Assembly: GCF_000688255.1 (NCBI RefSeq)
Contig: NZ_JHYS01000015.1
Coordinates: 24,963 to 88,962, forward strand
Direction: 5' to 3'
Length of the DNA stretch: 64,000 nt
DNA from: Simplicispira psychrophila DSM 11588
Lineage (GTDB): Bacteria > Pseudomonadota > Gammaproteobacteria > Burkholderiales > Burkholderiaceae_C
A model generated the notes under the pieces. The model was given only the letters and a program-made list of their open reading frames with translations. It was not told the DNA's origin and ran no database searches. Below are positions 39,158 through 51,413 of this stretch, in pieces. The stretch's first letter is position 1, and each line of letters starts with the position of its first letter. A program made the position numbers and the translations under genes.

Positions 39158-40387
39158 TTAGTGAGATGTAAGAGGCTGCGGCAAACGGGCGGCAATCTCT
39201 TCAACCAGTTGTTGCCCCAGCACCCGCTTGGAGGCCGGTGGCAGTTCGCGGTGGCCTTGGGCATCGAGCAGCAGCAGGGCATTGTCGTCGCGCCCAAAAG
39301 TGGCCGGGCCGATGTTGCCGACCAGCAGTGGCACGCCTTTGCGCGCCCGTTTGGCCGTGGCGTGTGCCAGCAAGTCGTGGCTCTCGGCGGCAAAACCGAC
39401 GCAGAACAAATCGCCCACCAGCGCATGGGGCGACTGCGCCACTGTGGCCAGGATGTCGGGGTTTTCGACAAAGTGCAGCACCGGCATCTGGCCCGAGCCG
39501 TCTTTTTTGATTTTTTGCTCGGACGGCGCTGCCGGGCGCCAATCGGCCACCGCCGCCGTCGCTATAAAAATAGTAGCTGCTTGCGCACGCTCTACAACGG
39601 CTGCAAGCATATTTTGTGCTGATTGCACGTTAATCCGCTGCACACCGCGCGGTGTGGGCAGATGCACCGGGCCGGCAATCAGCGTGACCTCGGCACCGGC
39701 CTCGCGCGCGGCGCGGGCAATGGCAAAACCCATCTTGCCGCTGGAGTGGTTGGTGATGCCGCGCACCGGGTCAATCGCCTCAAACGTCGGGCCAGCGGTG
39801 ATCAGCACCCGCTGCCCGGCCAGCCGCTTGGGCGTGAAAAAGGCAAGAACTTCTTCTAGCAGCTCGGTGGCTTCCAACATCCGCCCGTCGCCGGTTTCGC
39901 CGCAGGCCTGATCCCCGTGGCCCACACCCAACACCAGCGCGCCATCCTGCGCCACCTGGGCCAAATTGCGCTGCGTGGCGGGATGCGCCCACATTTCGCG
40001 GTTCATCGCCGGTGCTAACAGCAGCGGCACGCTGTTTTGCGGGCGAGCTAGGCACAGCAGACTCAGCAATTCGTCTGCCCGCCCCTGCGCCAGCCGCGCC
40101 ACAAAGTCGGCGCTGCATGGTGCAACCACGATGGCGTCGGCTTCGCGGCTCAGGTTGATGTGCGGCATATGGTTCGGCTCGCGCGCGTCCCACTGCGAGC
40201 CGTAGACGGTGCGCCCTGACAGCGCCTGCATGGTGATCGGGGTCATGAAGTGCTCGGCGGCTTCGGTCATCACCACCTGCACCGTGGCGCCCTCCTTGAT
40301 CAGCAGGCGGCACAACTCGGCCGACTTATAGCAAGCAACACCTCCGCTGAGGCCCAGAACAATGTGTTTACCGGCAAGTTCATTCAT
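39158..40387 (-). CDS. coaBC: Bifunctional phosphopantothenoylcysteine decarboxylase / phosphopantothenate-cysteine ligase
   Basis: This 409-residue protein makes 4'-phosphopantetheine from 4'-phosphopantothenate in two steps of coenzyme A synthesis. The N-terminal CoaC part is an FMN-dependent flavodoxin-like domain: [19 protein letters not shown] and [13 protein letters not shown] (active-site His). The C-terminal CoaB part binds [23 protein letters not shown] and [15 protein letters not shown] 40387 gives [18 protein letters not shown] ends 7 nt before the ATG and no Shine-Dalgarno is present. A degenerate repeat-like stretch (39561-39615) falls within the CoaB part, with no extra length in the protein. 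Confidence 0.95.
   Translation of the reverse strand: MNELAGKHIVLGLSGGVACYKSAELCRLLIKEGATVQVVMTEAAEHFMTPITMQALSGRTVYGSQWDAREPNHMPHINLSREADAIVVAPCSADFVARLAQGRADELLSLLCLARPQNSVPLLLAPAMNREMWAHPATQRNLAQVAQDGALVLGVGHGDQACGETGDGRMLEATELLEEVLAFFTPKRLAGQRVLITAGPTFEAIDPVRGITNHSSGKMGFAIARAAREAGAEVTLIAGPVHLPTPRGVQRINVQSAQNMLAAVVERAQAATIFIATAAVADWRPAAPSEQKIKKDGSGQMPVLHFVENPDILATVAQSPHALVGDLFCVGFAAESHDLLAHATAKRARKGVPLLVGNIGPATFGRDDNALLLLDAQGHRELPPASKRVLGQQLVEEIAARLPQPLTSH
39561..39615 (-). repeat. Possible degenerate copy H of the dispersed repeat, inside coaBC
   Basis: The minus strand contains CAAAATATGCTTGCAGCC and GCGCAAGCAGCTACTAT, similar to the ends of the family but poorly matched in the middle. 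It is AT-rich for its surroundings. It encodes a conserved-length part of CoaB, so this may be chance similarity. Confidence 0.3.
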
Positions 40388-40401
40388 GGGGCGCAATTTA
40401 G

Positions 40402-43046
<2,645 letters not shown>

Positions 43047-43102
43047 CGCAGATACAACTGGCCCCGGCACCAGCGCAACCAACGCCTGCCAGGGCTTTTT
43101 AA

Positions 43103-43162
43103 TGACTATCATTAAAATAGCTAATACCGCACACCCGATAAGGGTTTGAAGCCATTTTCATC
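43103..43162 (-). repeat. Dispersed intergenic repeat, copy I
   Basis: Inverted copy. Minus strand reads TGGCTTCAAACCCTTATC and GTGCGGTATTAGCTATTT. It lies in the kdsA-eno gap. Confidence 0.7.
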
Positions 43163-43181
43163 TTAAATCATGACGGTTTGA

Positions 43182-44507
<1,326 letters not shown>

Positions 44508-44548
44508 ACAGCTCCTGCTGACCGGCACACACCACACACTGACCATCC

Positions 44549-44824
44549 ATGGGCTCTCGCATCGTCCCCATCGTGCTGCTGGCCCTGCTGGGCGCACTGC
44601 ATGTTCAGTTGTGGTCTGGCCGGGGCAGTATTCCGCGCGTGCAAGCCATGCAACGCCAGCTGGCCGAACAAAAAGCGGCCAACGCCAACGCCAACCAAGC
44701 CATCGTTCGGCTGGCGTCCGAAGTCAACGACCTGAAAGAAGGTCTGGATATGGTGGAAGAAAAAGCACGCAGTGAGCTGGGCATGGTCAAGCCCAACGAA
44801 ATTTACGTGCAATACACGCCCTGA
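44549..44824 (+). CDS. ftsB: Cell division protein FtsB (septum formation initiator)
   Basis: This 91-residue bitopic inner-membrane protein has a short cytosolic start, one transmembrane helix (IVPIVLLALLGALHVQLWSG) and a periplasmic coiled coil (QRQLAEQKAANANANQAIVR then EVNDLKEGLDMVEEKARSEL). Together with FtsL and FtsQ it activates septal peptidoglycan synthesis. The position directly after eno is the classical location of ftsB. The end ELGMVKPNEIYVQYTP matches the conserved C-terminal segment. Confidence 0.95.
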   Translation: MGSRIVPIVLLALLGALHVQLWSGRGSIPRVQAMQRQLAEQKAANANANQAIVRLASEVNDLKEGLDMVEEKARSELGMVKPNEIYVQYTP

Positions 44825-45044
44825 AGCGGGACATGGCACTGCGGCTGCAGCGGTTGTGACTGCAGACCGCACTTGCACACTTCCAGCCGCAACAGCACTG
44901 GGATAGAGTCATAGCGACTTACATGGTTCTTTGAGTCCTCGCCAAAGCTTCTGATGGTGCGAACTCCCTTGCAGGGTGTGGCGGTGATTGGTGTGACCCT
45001 TTCGCCCGGGTGAAATTTCTGTTTTTGGCAACAGATAAAATAAT

Positions 45045-45066
45045 TCAATATTCGTTGTATCATTGA
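45045..45066. promoter_or_regulatory. Inverted repeat, probable ArsR operator
   Basis: TCAAT-N12-ATTGA within a very AT-rich stretch, ending 3 nt before the arsR ATG. ArsR/SmtB repressors bind such dyads over their own promoter. TTGGCA at 45025-45030 could be the -35. No Shine-Dalgarno is seen for arsR. Confidence 0.5.
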
Positions 45067-45069
45067 TTC

Positions 45070-45414
45070 ATGAAAGAAGATGAAGTGGTTCGTGCATTGG
45101 CTGCATTGGCTCAAGAGGTGCGCCTCAGAGTTTTTCGCGCTTTAGTGGTGGCAGGCAATGAAGGGCTTACGCCCGGTGCGTTGGCCGAGCAGCTAGCGGT
45201 GGCGTCCAACACCCTGTCGTTTCACCTGAAGGAGCTGGCGCGGGCGAACCTGATCAGCCAAGAACGCCAAGGGCGAAACCTGATCTACCGCGCATCGTTC
45301 ACAGCAATGAACGAACTACTGCGCTACCTCACCGAAAACTGCTGCCAAGGGGCAGAGTGTCTGTCGCCAGAGGCGATTTCCTGCCACTGCGAAACCAAAC
45401 CCTTCGGCTGCTAA
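45070..45414 (+). CDS. arsR: ArsR-family arsenic-responsive repressor
   Basis: This 114-residue winged-helix repressor shows a DNA-recognition region TPGALAEQLAVASNTLSFHL (residues ~34-53), and the wing is LISQERQGRNLIYRA. The C-terminus is Cys-rich: Cys91, Cys92 and Cys97 (NCCQGAEC), similar to the triad placement in Acidithiobacillus-type ArsR, with further Cys at 105, 107 and 114. As(III) binding there would release the repressor from DNA. It is the first gene of an operon with arsC, acr3 and arsA, spaced 12, 32 and 46 nt. An operator-like dyad overlaps its start. Confidence 0.95.
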   Translation: MKEDEVVRALAALAQEVRLRVFRALVVAGNEGLTPGALAEQLAVASNTLSFHLKELARANLISQERQGRNLIYRASFTAMNELLRYLTENCCQGAECLSPEAISCHCETKPFGC

Positions 45415-45426
45415 CTCCGTCAAATC

Positions 45427-45930
45427 ATGACCACCACACCCCCCTTGAACGTCCTCTTCCTATGCACGCACAACTCCGCTCGCAGCATCCTGGCCGAGGC
45501 GCTGCTCAATTCCATCGCCGGTGATCGCTTCAAGGCCTATTCGGCTGGCAGCAGCCCCCGCGAAAACCAGCACCCCCACCCACTGGGTCTACAGACACTC
45601 CAAGCGGCAGGCCTCAGCACCGAGGGACTGCGTAGCAAGAGTTGGGACGAATTCGCTGCACCCGGCGCACCGCACATGGACTTGATCGTCACCGTCTGCG
45701 ACAACGCCGCTGGTGAGGTATGTCCCGTATGGCCCGGGCACCCCGCAACCGCCCATTGGGGCTACCCCGATCCCTCAGAAGGCAATACTTCTGATGCACA
45801 AAAACGCGAAGCCTTCCGCAAAACGCTGCACACACTTAAACGCCGCTTGGAGCTTCTGATCAACCTGCCTGCCAGCAAGCTCGGCATATCGAGCCTGCAA
45901 GAGTCCGCTCGCGATTTGGCTTCGCAATAA
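45427..45930 (+). CDS. arsC: Arsenate reductase, low-molecular-weight phosphatase type (thioredoxin-linked)
   Basis: This 167-residue enzyme reduces As(V) to As(III). The P-loop C-x5-R motif is CTHNSARS with Cys13. The redox pair needed in the thioredoxin-dependent type appears as [15 protein letters not shown] (two Cys, 8 apart). It is soluble. The sequence is of the B. subtilis/S. aureus-like phosphatase fold rather than the glutaredoxin-linked R773 type. It lies between arsR and acr3 and supplies arsenite to the pump. The C-terminus ([20 protein letters not shown]) extends past the normal ~135-residue core by ~25 residues. Confidence 0.93.
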   Translation: MTTTPPLNVLFLCTHNSARSILAEALLNSIAGDRFKAYSAGSSPRENQHPHPLGLQTLQAAGLSTEGLRSKSWDEFAAPGAPHMDLIVTVCDNAAGEVCPVWPGHPATAHWGYPDPSEGNTSDAQKREAFRKTLHTLKRRLELLINLPASKLGISSLQESARDLASQ

Positions 45931-45962
45931 CCAACTTTCTCAGTTTCAATCAGGCGGTATGT

Positions 45963-46976
45963 ATGGGTTTGTTTGAGCGGTATCTGACACTATGGGTGGC
46001 TTTGGGCATTGGGGCTGGCGTAGGGCTGGGATTGGTGATGCCCGGTGTTTTCCAAACCGTGGCAGCGCTTGAAGTGGCGCAGGTCAACCTGGTCGTTGCC
46101 CTCCTCATCTGGGTAATGATTTATCCGATGATGATCCAGATCGACTGGCACGCGGTGAAGGATGTGGGCCAGAAGCCGCACGGCTTGGTGCTGACGCTGG
46201 TCGTCAATTGGTTGATCAAGCCCTTCACCATGGCCGCGCTGGGCCTCCTGTTTTTTCGGTATGTGTTCGCCGATTGGGTAGCGCCGCAACTGGCCAGCGA
46301 GTACATCGCCGGCATGATCCTGCTCGGCGTGGCGCCTTGCACGGCCATGGTCTTTGTGTGGAGCCAGCTCGTTAAAGGCGACGCCAGCTACACGCTGGTG
46401 CAGGTCTCGGTGAACGACCTCATCATGGTGGTCGCCTTTGCCCCCATCGCGGCCTTGCTGCTGGGTGTGACGAATGTCACTGTGCCCTGGGAAACATTGG
46501 TGCTCTCGACCGTGCTCTATGTGGTACTGCCCCTACTGGCGGGCATGGCCACGCGCCAGATACTGGTCAAACAATCTCCCGGCGCGCTGGGCCATTTCGT
46601 CGCACGCCTCAAACCCTGGTCGGTGGTGGGTCTGATTGCCACCGTCGTCTTGCTGTTTGGCTTTCAGGCGCGCACCATCGTCGATCAGCCTTTCGTGATT
46701 GCGCTCATCGCCGTCCCGCTGATCCTTCAGACCTATGGCATTTTCTTCATCAGTTGGTGGGGCGCCAAACAGCTCAAACTGCCGCACAACATTGCCGGCC
46801 CAGCCTGCTTGATTGGTACGTCGAATTTCTTTGAACTGGCGGTAGCGGTGGCGATTTCGCTGTTTGGCTTGAATTCAGGTGCCGCACTGGCCACCGTGGT
46901 GGGCGTGCTGGTGGAAGTGCCGGTGATGCTCTCCTTGGTGACCATCATCAACGCCTGGCGCCCAGAGGGCGCCTAA
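45963..46976 (+). CDS. acr3: Arsenite efflux permease Acr3
   Basis: This 337-residue protein has ten predicted membrane helices of the bile/arsenite/riboflavin transporter fold. Conserved Acr3 features are the functionally important Cys in [16 protein letters not shown] (TM4) and the Glu in [18 protein letters not shown] (TM9), plus [14 protein letters not shown]. It expels As(III) across the inner membrane. The family is Acr3 rather than ArsB (429 residues, different motifs). It works with ArsC upstream, and ArsA downstream may add ATP-driven power. Confidence 0.93.
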   Translation: MGLFERYLTLWVALGIGAGVGLGLVMPGVFQTVAALEVAQVNLVVALLIWVMIYPMMIQIDWHAVKDVGQKPHGLVLTLVVNWLIKPFTMAALGLLFFRYVFADWVAPQLASEYIAGMILLGVAPCTAMVFVWSQLVKGDASYTLVQVSVNDLIMVVAFAPIAALLLGVTNVTVPWETLVLSTVLYVVLPLLAGMATRQILVKQSPGALGHFVARLKPWSVVGLIATVVLLFGFQARTIVDQPFVIALIAVPLILQTYGIFFISWWGAKQLKLPHNIAGPACLIGTSNFFELAVAVAISLFGLNSGAALATVVGVLVEVPVMLSLVTIINAWRPEGA

Positions 46977-47022
46977 ACAAGTCAGCGTACCTGCCTTGCA
47001 GTTCGAACGAAAAGGAATCGAG

Positions 47023-48831
47023 ATGGACACCACAGCTTCAGGATCAGAAAATAGCCAGTGCGACAGCCCCATCGGCTTTCTGGTCAAACCGACCCGCCAT
47101 CTGTTCTTCACCGGCAAGGGCGGCGTCGGCAAGACGTCACTGTCCACTGCCACTGCGCTGACACTGGCCGACGCCGGCCAAAAAGTACTGCTGGTCAGCA
47201 CGGATGCGGCGTCGAACCTGGACGAAATGCTCGGCGTGGCGTTGCGCAACCGCCCGACGCCCGTGCCCGGCGCGCCCGGTCTATGGGTACTGAACATCGA
47301 CCCAGACAACGCCGCAGAGGCCTATCGGCAGCGGGTGGTGGCGCAAATGGGTGCCGCCGCCAGCGAGACCGAGCGCGCCACGGTACGCGAGCAACTGTCG
47401 GGTGCCTGCACTACGGAGATTGCCTCCTTCGATGAGTTTGCCTCGTTGCTGTCCGACGATGCCGAGCATTTCGACCACATCGTTTTCGACACGGCACCGA
47501 CTGGCCACACCTTGCGTCTGCTGAGTCTGCCCAAGGCGTGGAGCGGATTTCTGGCCGGCAATGACCGCGGTGCCTCGTGCCTGGGGCCGCACTCGGGGTT
47601 GAAGATACAAGAGGAGCGCTTCAAGGCCGCGTTGCAGGCATTGAGCGATCCGGCCCTGACCACGGTGGTGCTGGTCACCCGCGCTGACAAGGGTGCCATC
47701 ACCGAGGCAGCGCGCACCTCGGAAGAGTTGCATGCACTCGGCTTGAACAACCAGCGTCTGGCGATCAACGGCGTGTTCCATGCCAGCGACCGCAGCGATG
47801 CCGTGGCCTGCGCCATCGAAGATTTAGGACAACTGGCACTGAACGAAATGCCGCAGTCGCTTAAGCGCCTGCCACAGGACCAAGTACCGCTGCGAGCCTT
47901 CGATACCGTCGGCTTGCCCGCCCTGCGCGCCTTGCTGTCATCCGCCGCGCCGATCGCCACGGCGGTGCCAAGCGTCTCCGCTTCACAAATCAGCTTTGTC
48001 CAAGGACTCGCTGCCTTGGCCGATGAACTGGCCACGGCCGATCACGGCTTGATCATGGTCATGGGCAAAGGCGGCGTCGGCAAGACCACGGTGGCGGCGG
48101 CCTTGGCGCTGGGGCTGGTGCAGCGCGGCAAAACCGTGCACTTGAGCACCACGGACCCGGCTGCGCACCTGGCCGTGACGCTGGAGGGCGAGGTGCCGGG
48201 ACTGCGGGTCAGCCGCATCGATCCCCAGGTCGAAACCCAGCGCTACATCGACAAAATCATGGCCGCCAAGTCGCCCGGCCTGGATGCCCAAGAGCAAGCT
48301 CTGCTGCTGGAAGACCTGCACTCGCCTTGCACCGAGGAAGTGGCGGTTTTCCATGCCTTCTCGCGCATCGTCAGCGAAGGGCGCAGCGCCTTTGTGGTGC
48401 TGGACACGGCGCCCACAGGGCATTCGATGCTGCTGATGGACGCCACCGGCGCCTACCACCGGCAGATGGTGCGCGAGTTTGAAGGGCACGGCGCAGGACG
48501 CATGGTCACGCCGCTGATGCGGCTGCAAGACGCTGCCTACACCAAGATCATTCTGGTGACCCTGCCCGAGGTAACGCCGGTATCGCAGGCCGCTGCCTTA
48601 CAGGAAGACCTGCGCCGCGCCAACGTCGAGCCCTATGCCTGGGTGCTCAACAAGAGTGTCCTCGCGGCCGGCACACACGACCCGCTGCTGGCGGCGCGGC
48701 TGGTAAGTGAACACAAGCAGATCGAACGCCTATCCGCCGGCCTAGCCCAGCGCCTGTTCACGCTACCGTGGCTGACAGTTCCGCCGATCGGCTTGGTCGA
48801 GTTATCCAAACTGGTTCTGACCGCCATATAA
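47023..48831 (+). CDS. arsA: Arsenite efflux pump ATPase ArsA (two ATPase halves)
   Basis: This 602-residue protein has two homologous P-loop halves: GKGGVGKTS near residue 31 (A1) and GKGGVGKTT near residue 348 (A2), each with a DTAPTGH signature. All three Cys that bind As(III) in the R773 protein have counterparts: Cys129 (GACTTEIA), Cys186 (GASCLGPH) and Cys436 (SPCTEEVA). This is therefore a metalloid-activated ATPase rather than a Get3-like protein. ATG 47023 follows AAAGGAATCGAG. It is the last gene of the operon. No arsD chaperone gene is visible in the operon or nearby. Confidence 0.95.
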   Translation: MDTTASGSENSQCDSPIGFLVKPTRHLFFTGKGGVGKTSLSTATALTLADAGQKVLLVSTDAASNLDEMLGVALRNRPTPVPGAPGLWVLNIDPDNAAEAYRQRVVAQMGAAASETERATVREQLSGACTTEIASFDEFASLLSDDAEHFDHIVFDTAPTGHTLRLLSLPKAWSGFLAGNDRGASCLGPHSGLKIQEERFKAALQALSDPALTTVVLVTRADKGAITEAARTSEELHALGLNNQRLAINGVFHASDRSDAVACAIEDLGQLALNEMPQSLKRLPQDQVPLRAFDTVGLPALRALLSSAAPIATAVPSVSASQISFVQGLAALADELATADHGLIMVMGKGGVGKTTVAAALALGLVQRGKTVHLSTTDPAAHLAVTLEGEVPGLRVSRIDPQVETQRYIDKIMAAKSPGLDAQEQALLLEDLHSPCTEEVAVFHAFSRIVSEGRSAFVVLDTAPTGHSMLLMDATGAYHRQMVREFEGHGAGRMVTPLMRLQDAAYTKIILVTLPEVTPVSQAAALQEDLRRANVEPYAWVLNKSVLAAGTHDPLLAARLVSEHKQIERLSAGLAQRLFTLPWLTVPPIGLVELSKLVLTAI

Positions 48832-48863
48832 AGCGTAGAGCAGAATAATCTGCGCATAGTGGT

Positions 48864-49865
48864 TTACTGCACTGCGTTTGGCGCCGGCGCTTGGGCCACA
48901 ACGGGTGCGGCAAAAATCTGCGCTGCATCCACCGGATCGAAGCGGTATTGCTGACCACAGAACTCACAGGCCACCTCGATCTGTCCTTGCTCGGCCAGAA
49001 TACTGTCGGCCTCTTCCACCCCCAGGCTGTGCAACATGCGGCCAACGCGCTCGCGGCTACAGGTGCAGGCAAAGCGCGGGCCATCCGTGCCCTGTTGGGG
49101 CTCAAAGCGCAGCAGCGGCTCTTCCCAGAACAGGCGGTGCAAAATGGTTTCCACGTCCAGAGTCAGCAATTCATCGCGCGTCAGGCTGGCGACCAAGGTG
49201 GCAATGCGGTTGTAGTCTTCGTTGCGCCCGATCTGGTCTTCGTCGTGTTCTTTATCGTGCCGCGCCGCACCGCCAGAAATATTACCTTCACCCTTGACCG
49301 GCATCCGCTGCACCAGCAGGCCCGCGGCCACCTGGTCGTTGGCGGCCAGCACCAGCGTGGCATCGAGTTGCTCGGACTGCAGCATGTAGTGCGCCAGCAC
49401 ATCGCTCAGGTGATCCAGTTTGCGCCCCTGCGCATCCACCAGCGGCACCACGCCCTGGTAGGGCTGCTGGCCCGGAAATTTATCTTTTGGGTCCAGCGTG
49501 ATGGCGCAACGCCCGCCGCCGTGCACATTGACCAGCGCACCCAAACCCGCGCCCTCCGGCACCTCACCCTTGAGGCTGGCAGTGGCGCGCAGGCTCAGGT
49601 CAGACTGCACCTCGGCCACCGCCAGCTTGACCGGGCCATCGCCAAAAATCTGCAGCACCAGCGCGCCGTTGAATTTGATGCCGGATTGCATTAGTACGCC
49701 AGCAGCGGCCATTTCGCCCAGCAGTTCGCGCACCGGCACCGGGTACGGCTGCGAGCTGGTATTGGCCACACGCCGGCCCAGCATCTCGGTCCAGGCATCG
49801 GTCAGGCGCACGATGGCACCGCGTACCGGTTGGTCATCAAATAAAAATCGGTGAAGTTCAGACAC
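48864..49865 (-). CDS. hslO: Redox-regulated molecular chaperone Hsp33
   Basis: This protein of 333 residues is switched on by oxidation and holds unfolding proteins. The C-terminal zinc site is visible as C-x-C (FACTCSRERVG) and C-x2-C (ACEFCGQQYRFD). The N-terminus VSELHRFLFDDQPVRGAIV then RLTDAWTEML matches the family start, so I chose GTG 49865 with AGGA upstream; an ATG 11 codons further upstream (49898) is possible. An unusual acidic, Lys/Asp-rich insertion (GGAARHDKEHDEDQIGRNED) lies in the middle. Its 3' end is 32 nt from the convergent arsA stop. Confidence 0.93.
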   Translation of the reverse strand: MSELHRFLFDDQPVRGAIVRLTDAWTEMLGRRVANTSSQPYPVPVRELLGEMAAAGVLMQSGIKFNGALVLQIFGDGPVKLAVAEVQSDLSLRATASLKGEVPEGAGLGALVNVHGGGRCAITLDPKDKFPGQQPYQGVVPLVDAQGRKLDHLSDVLAHYMLQSEQLDATLVLAANDQVAAGLLVQRMPVKGEGNISGGAARHDKEHDEDQIGRNEDYNRIATLVASLTRDELLTLDVETILHRLFWEEPLLRFEPQQGTDGPRFACTCSRERVGRMLHSLGVEEADSILAEQGQIEVACEFCGQQYRFDPVDAAQIFAAPVVAQAPAPNAVQ

Positions 49866-49924
49866 GCCAGGGGTTCCTGCAAGTGAAAAAAATGCCATGC
49901 CCTGGGGCAGGGCAAAACACGTTT

Positions 49925-50449
49925 TCAGGCGATTTCGTTCAAACCACGCTGAAAACGCTGCGCATTGTCGATGTAATGCTGCGCACTTTGGCGCAAACCC
50001 TCGATTTGCAAGGGCGTGAGTTCGCGCACCGCCTTGGCGGGGGCACCAATAATCATCGAGCCGTCCGGGAATTCCTTGCCCTCGGTGACCAGCGCCCCAG
50101 CGCCGACCAGGCAATTTTTGCCAATTTTGGCGCCGTTGAGCACGATGGCGCCAATACCGATCAGCGACCCATCACCCACCGTGCAACCGTGCAACACGGC
50201 CTGGTGGCCTACCGTGACATACTCGCCAATCAACAGCGGCTGACCGGCATCAGCGTGCAACACGCTGGTGTCCTGGATGTTGGAGCCAGCACCGATGGTA
50301 ATGCGCTCCATGTCGCCACGCACCACCGTACCAAACCACACACTGGCCCGTTCGCCCAGCACCACGTTGCCGATCACCTGCGCGCTGTCGGCCACCCAGG
50401 CCGTATCAGCCACACACGGAGTGACGCCATCGAGTTCATAAATTGCCAT
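49925..50449 (-). CDS. Gamma-carbonic anhydrase family hexapeptide-repeat protein
   Basis: This 174-residue left-handed beta-helix protein contains repeats such as [40 protein letters not shown] and [20 protein letters not shown]. The zinc-binding His residues typical of the gamma-class ([16 protein letters not shown]) are present. The family converts CO2 and water to bicarbonate, but many YrdA/CaiE-like members have no proven activity. The start [13 protein letters not shown] follows AGGATCAATCC. It is divergent from the DUF455 gene with 82 nt between. Confidence 0.9.
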   Translation of the reverse strand: MAIYELDGVTPCVADTAWVADSAQVIGNVVLGERASVWFGTVVRGDMERITIGAGSNIQDTSVLHADAGQPLLIGEYVTVGHQAVLHGCTVGDGSLIGIGAIVLNGAKIGKNCLVGAGALVTEGKEFPDGSMIIGAPAKAVRELTPLQIEGLRQSAQHYIDNAQRFQRGLNEIA

Positions 50450-50531
50450 GGATTGATCCTGTCTTGGTAGGTTGTGTGCTCAACGCGCTCGTCAAGCGCC
50501 ACCCGGCACCGGGGTTCCTACAATTGTAAGG

Positions 50532-51335
50532 ATGGAACTTCGTCAACACGCCTTGCAAGTCTTGGGCCTTACTAATCCCGAGCAAAAATCCGCTGAAACG
50601 CTTGCCATGCAAGCGCTATCAGCTACATATTCAATAGCTGACAAGGCGCCCGTACGTGCCGCCGAGGCACCGCCCTTGCCCGGCCATCCGCAGCGGCCGC
50701 TGCTGGTGCGCCACAACGAGGTAGCGCAGCGCTCGCCGGCCAGCTTGGAAGGGCGCGCCATCCTGATCCACGCCATTGCGCACATCGAGTTCAACGCCAT
50801 CAATCTGGCGCTGGACGCCATCTGGCGCTTTGACGGTATGCCGCGCGACTATTACCTCGACTGGCTGCGTGTGGCTGCGGAAGAAGCCCAGCACTTCAAT
50901 CTGCTGCGCGCGCACCTGCGCACCCTGGGGCGCGACTATGGCGACTACCCGGCCCATCAAGGCTTATGGACGATGTGCGAGAAAACCGAACACGACGTGC
51001 TGGCACGCATGGCACTGGTGCCGCGCACCATGGAGGCCCGCGGTCTGGACGCCACCCCGCTGATCCAGCGCAAATTGCGCCAAGTGGGCGCGCCCGACGC
51101 GCTGGCGGCGGCGGACATTCTGGATGTGATCCTGCGCGAAGAAGTGGGGCATGTTGCGATTGGTAACCATTGGTACCGTTGGTTGTGCCTGCAAAGCCAC
51201 CTCGACCCGCAAGAGCATTACCCAAGTCTGGTACAACAGTATCAGGCTCCACGCCTCAAGCCCCCCTTTAACGAAACTGCCAGGCGCCAAGCCGGATTCA
51301 GCGAGGCTGAGTTGCAGTGGTTGCTACAAAACTGA
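50532..51335 (+). CDS. DUF455 ferritin-like domain protein (MiaE-like fold)
   Basis: This 267-residue protein has the DUF455 ferritin-like bundle: ILIHAIAHIEFNAINLALDA, LRVAAEEAQHFNLLRAHLRT, EKTEHDVLARMALVPRTMEA and VILREEVGHVAIGNHWYRWL. The E/H-rich E-x2-H pairs (HIEFNA, EEAQHF, EEVGHV) suggest a di-iron centre. The biological reaction is unknown. The first ~40 residues contain a translated copy of the dispersed repeat (50581-50639, residues ~17-36). A TACAAT hexamer ends 7 nt before the ATG, with no Shine-Dalgarno at proper spacing. Confidence 0.85.
   Translation: MELRQHALQVLGLTNPEQKSAETLAMQALSATYSIADKAPVRAAEAPPLPGHPQRPLLVRHNEVAQRSPASLEGRAILIHAIAHIEFNAINLALDAIWRFDGMPRDYYLDWLRVAAEEAQHFNLLRAHLRTLGRDYGDYPAHQGLWTMCEKTEHDVLARMALVPRTMEARGLDATPLIQRKLRQVGAPDALAAADILDVILREEVGHVAIGNHWYRWLCLQSHLDPQEHYPSLVQQYQAPRLKPPFNETARRQAGFSEAELQWLLQN
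50581..50639 (+). repeat. Dispersed repeat copy J, inside the DUF455 gene
   Basis: AAACGCTTGCCATGCAAGCG and CTATCAGCTACATATTCAAT match the family blocks. It is read through in frame near the protein N-terminus. Confidence 0.75.
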
Positions 51336-51413
51336 GACGAATCGCCTTCTAGAGCGAATTTTTGACCCCTATTTTTTGCCCATTTCGCGGGCTTTCCAAT
51401 CGAAATCCTGACT

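Noticed and set aside
44803..45114. Minus-strand reading frame of 103 residues between ftsB and arsR, with Cys-rich and protein-like segments
   Set aside because: It overlaps the arsR start and the probable arsR operator, has no ribosome site, and I recognise no family. It could be a decayed fragment, but the support is too weak.
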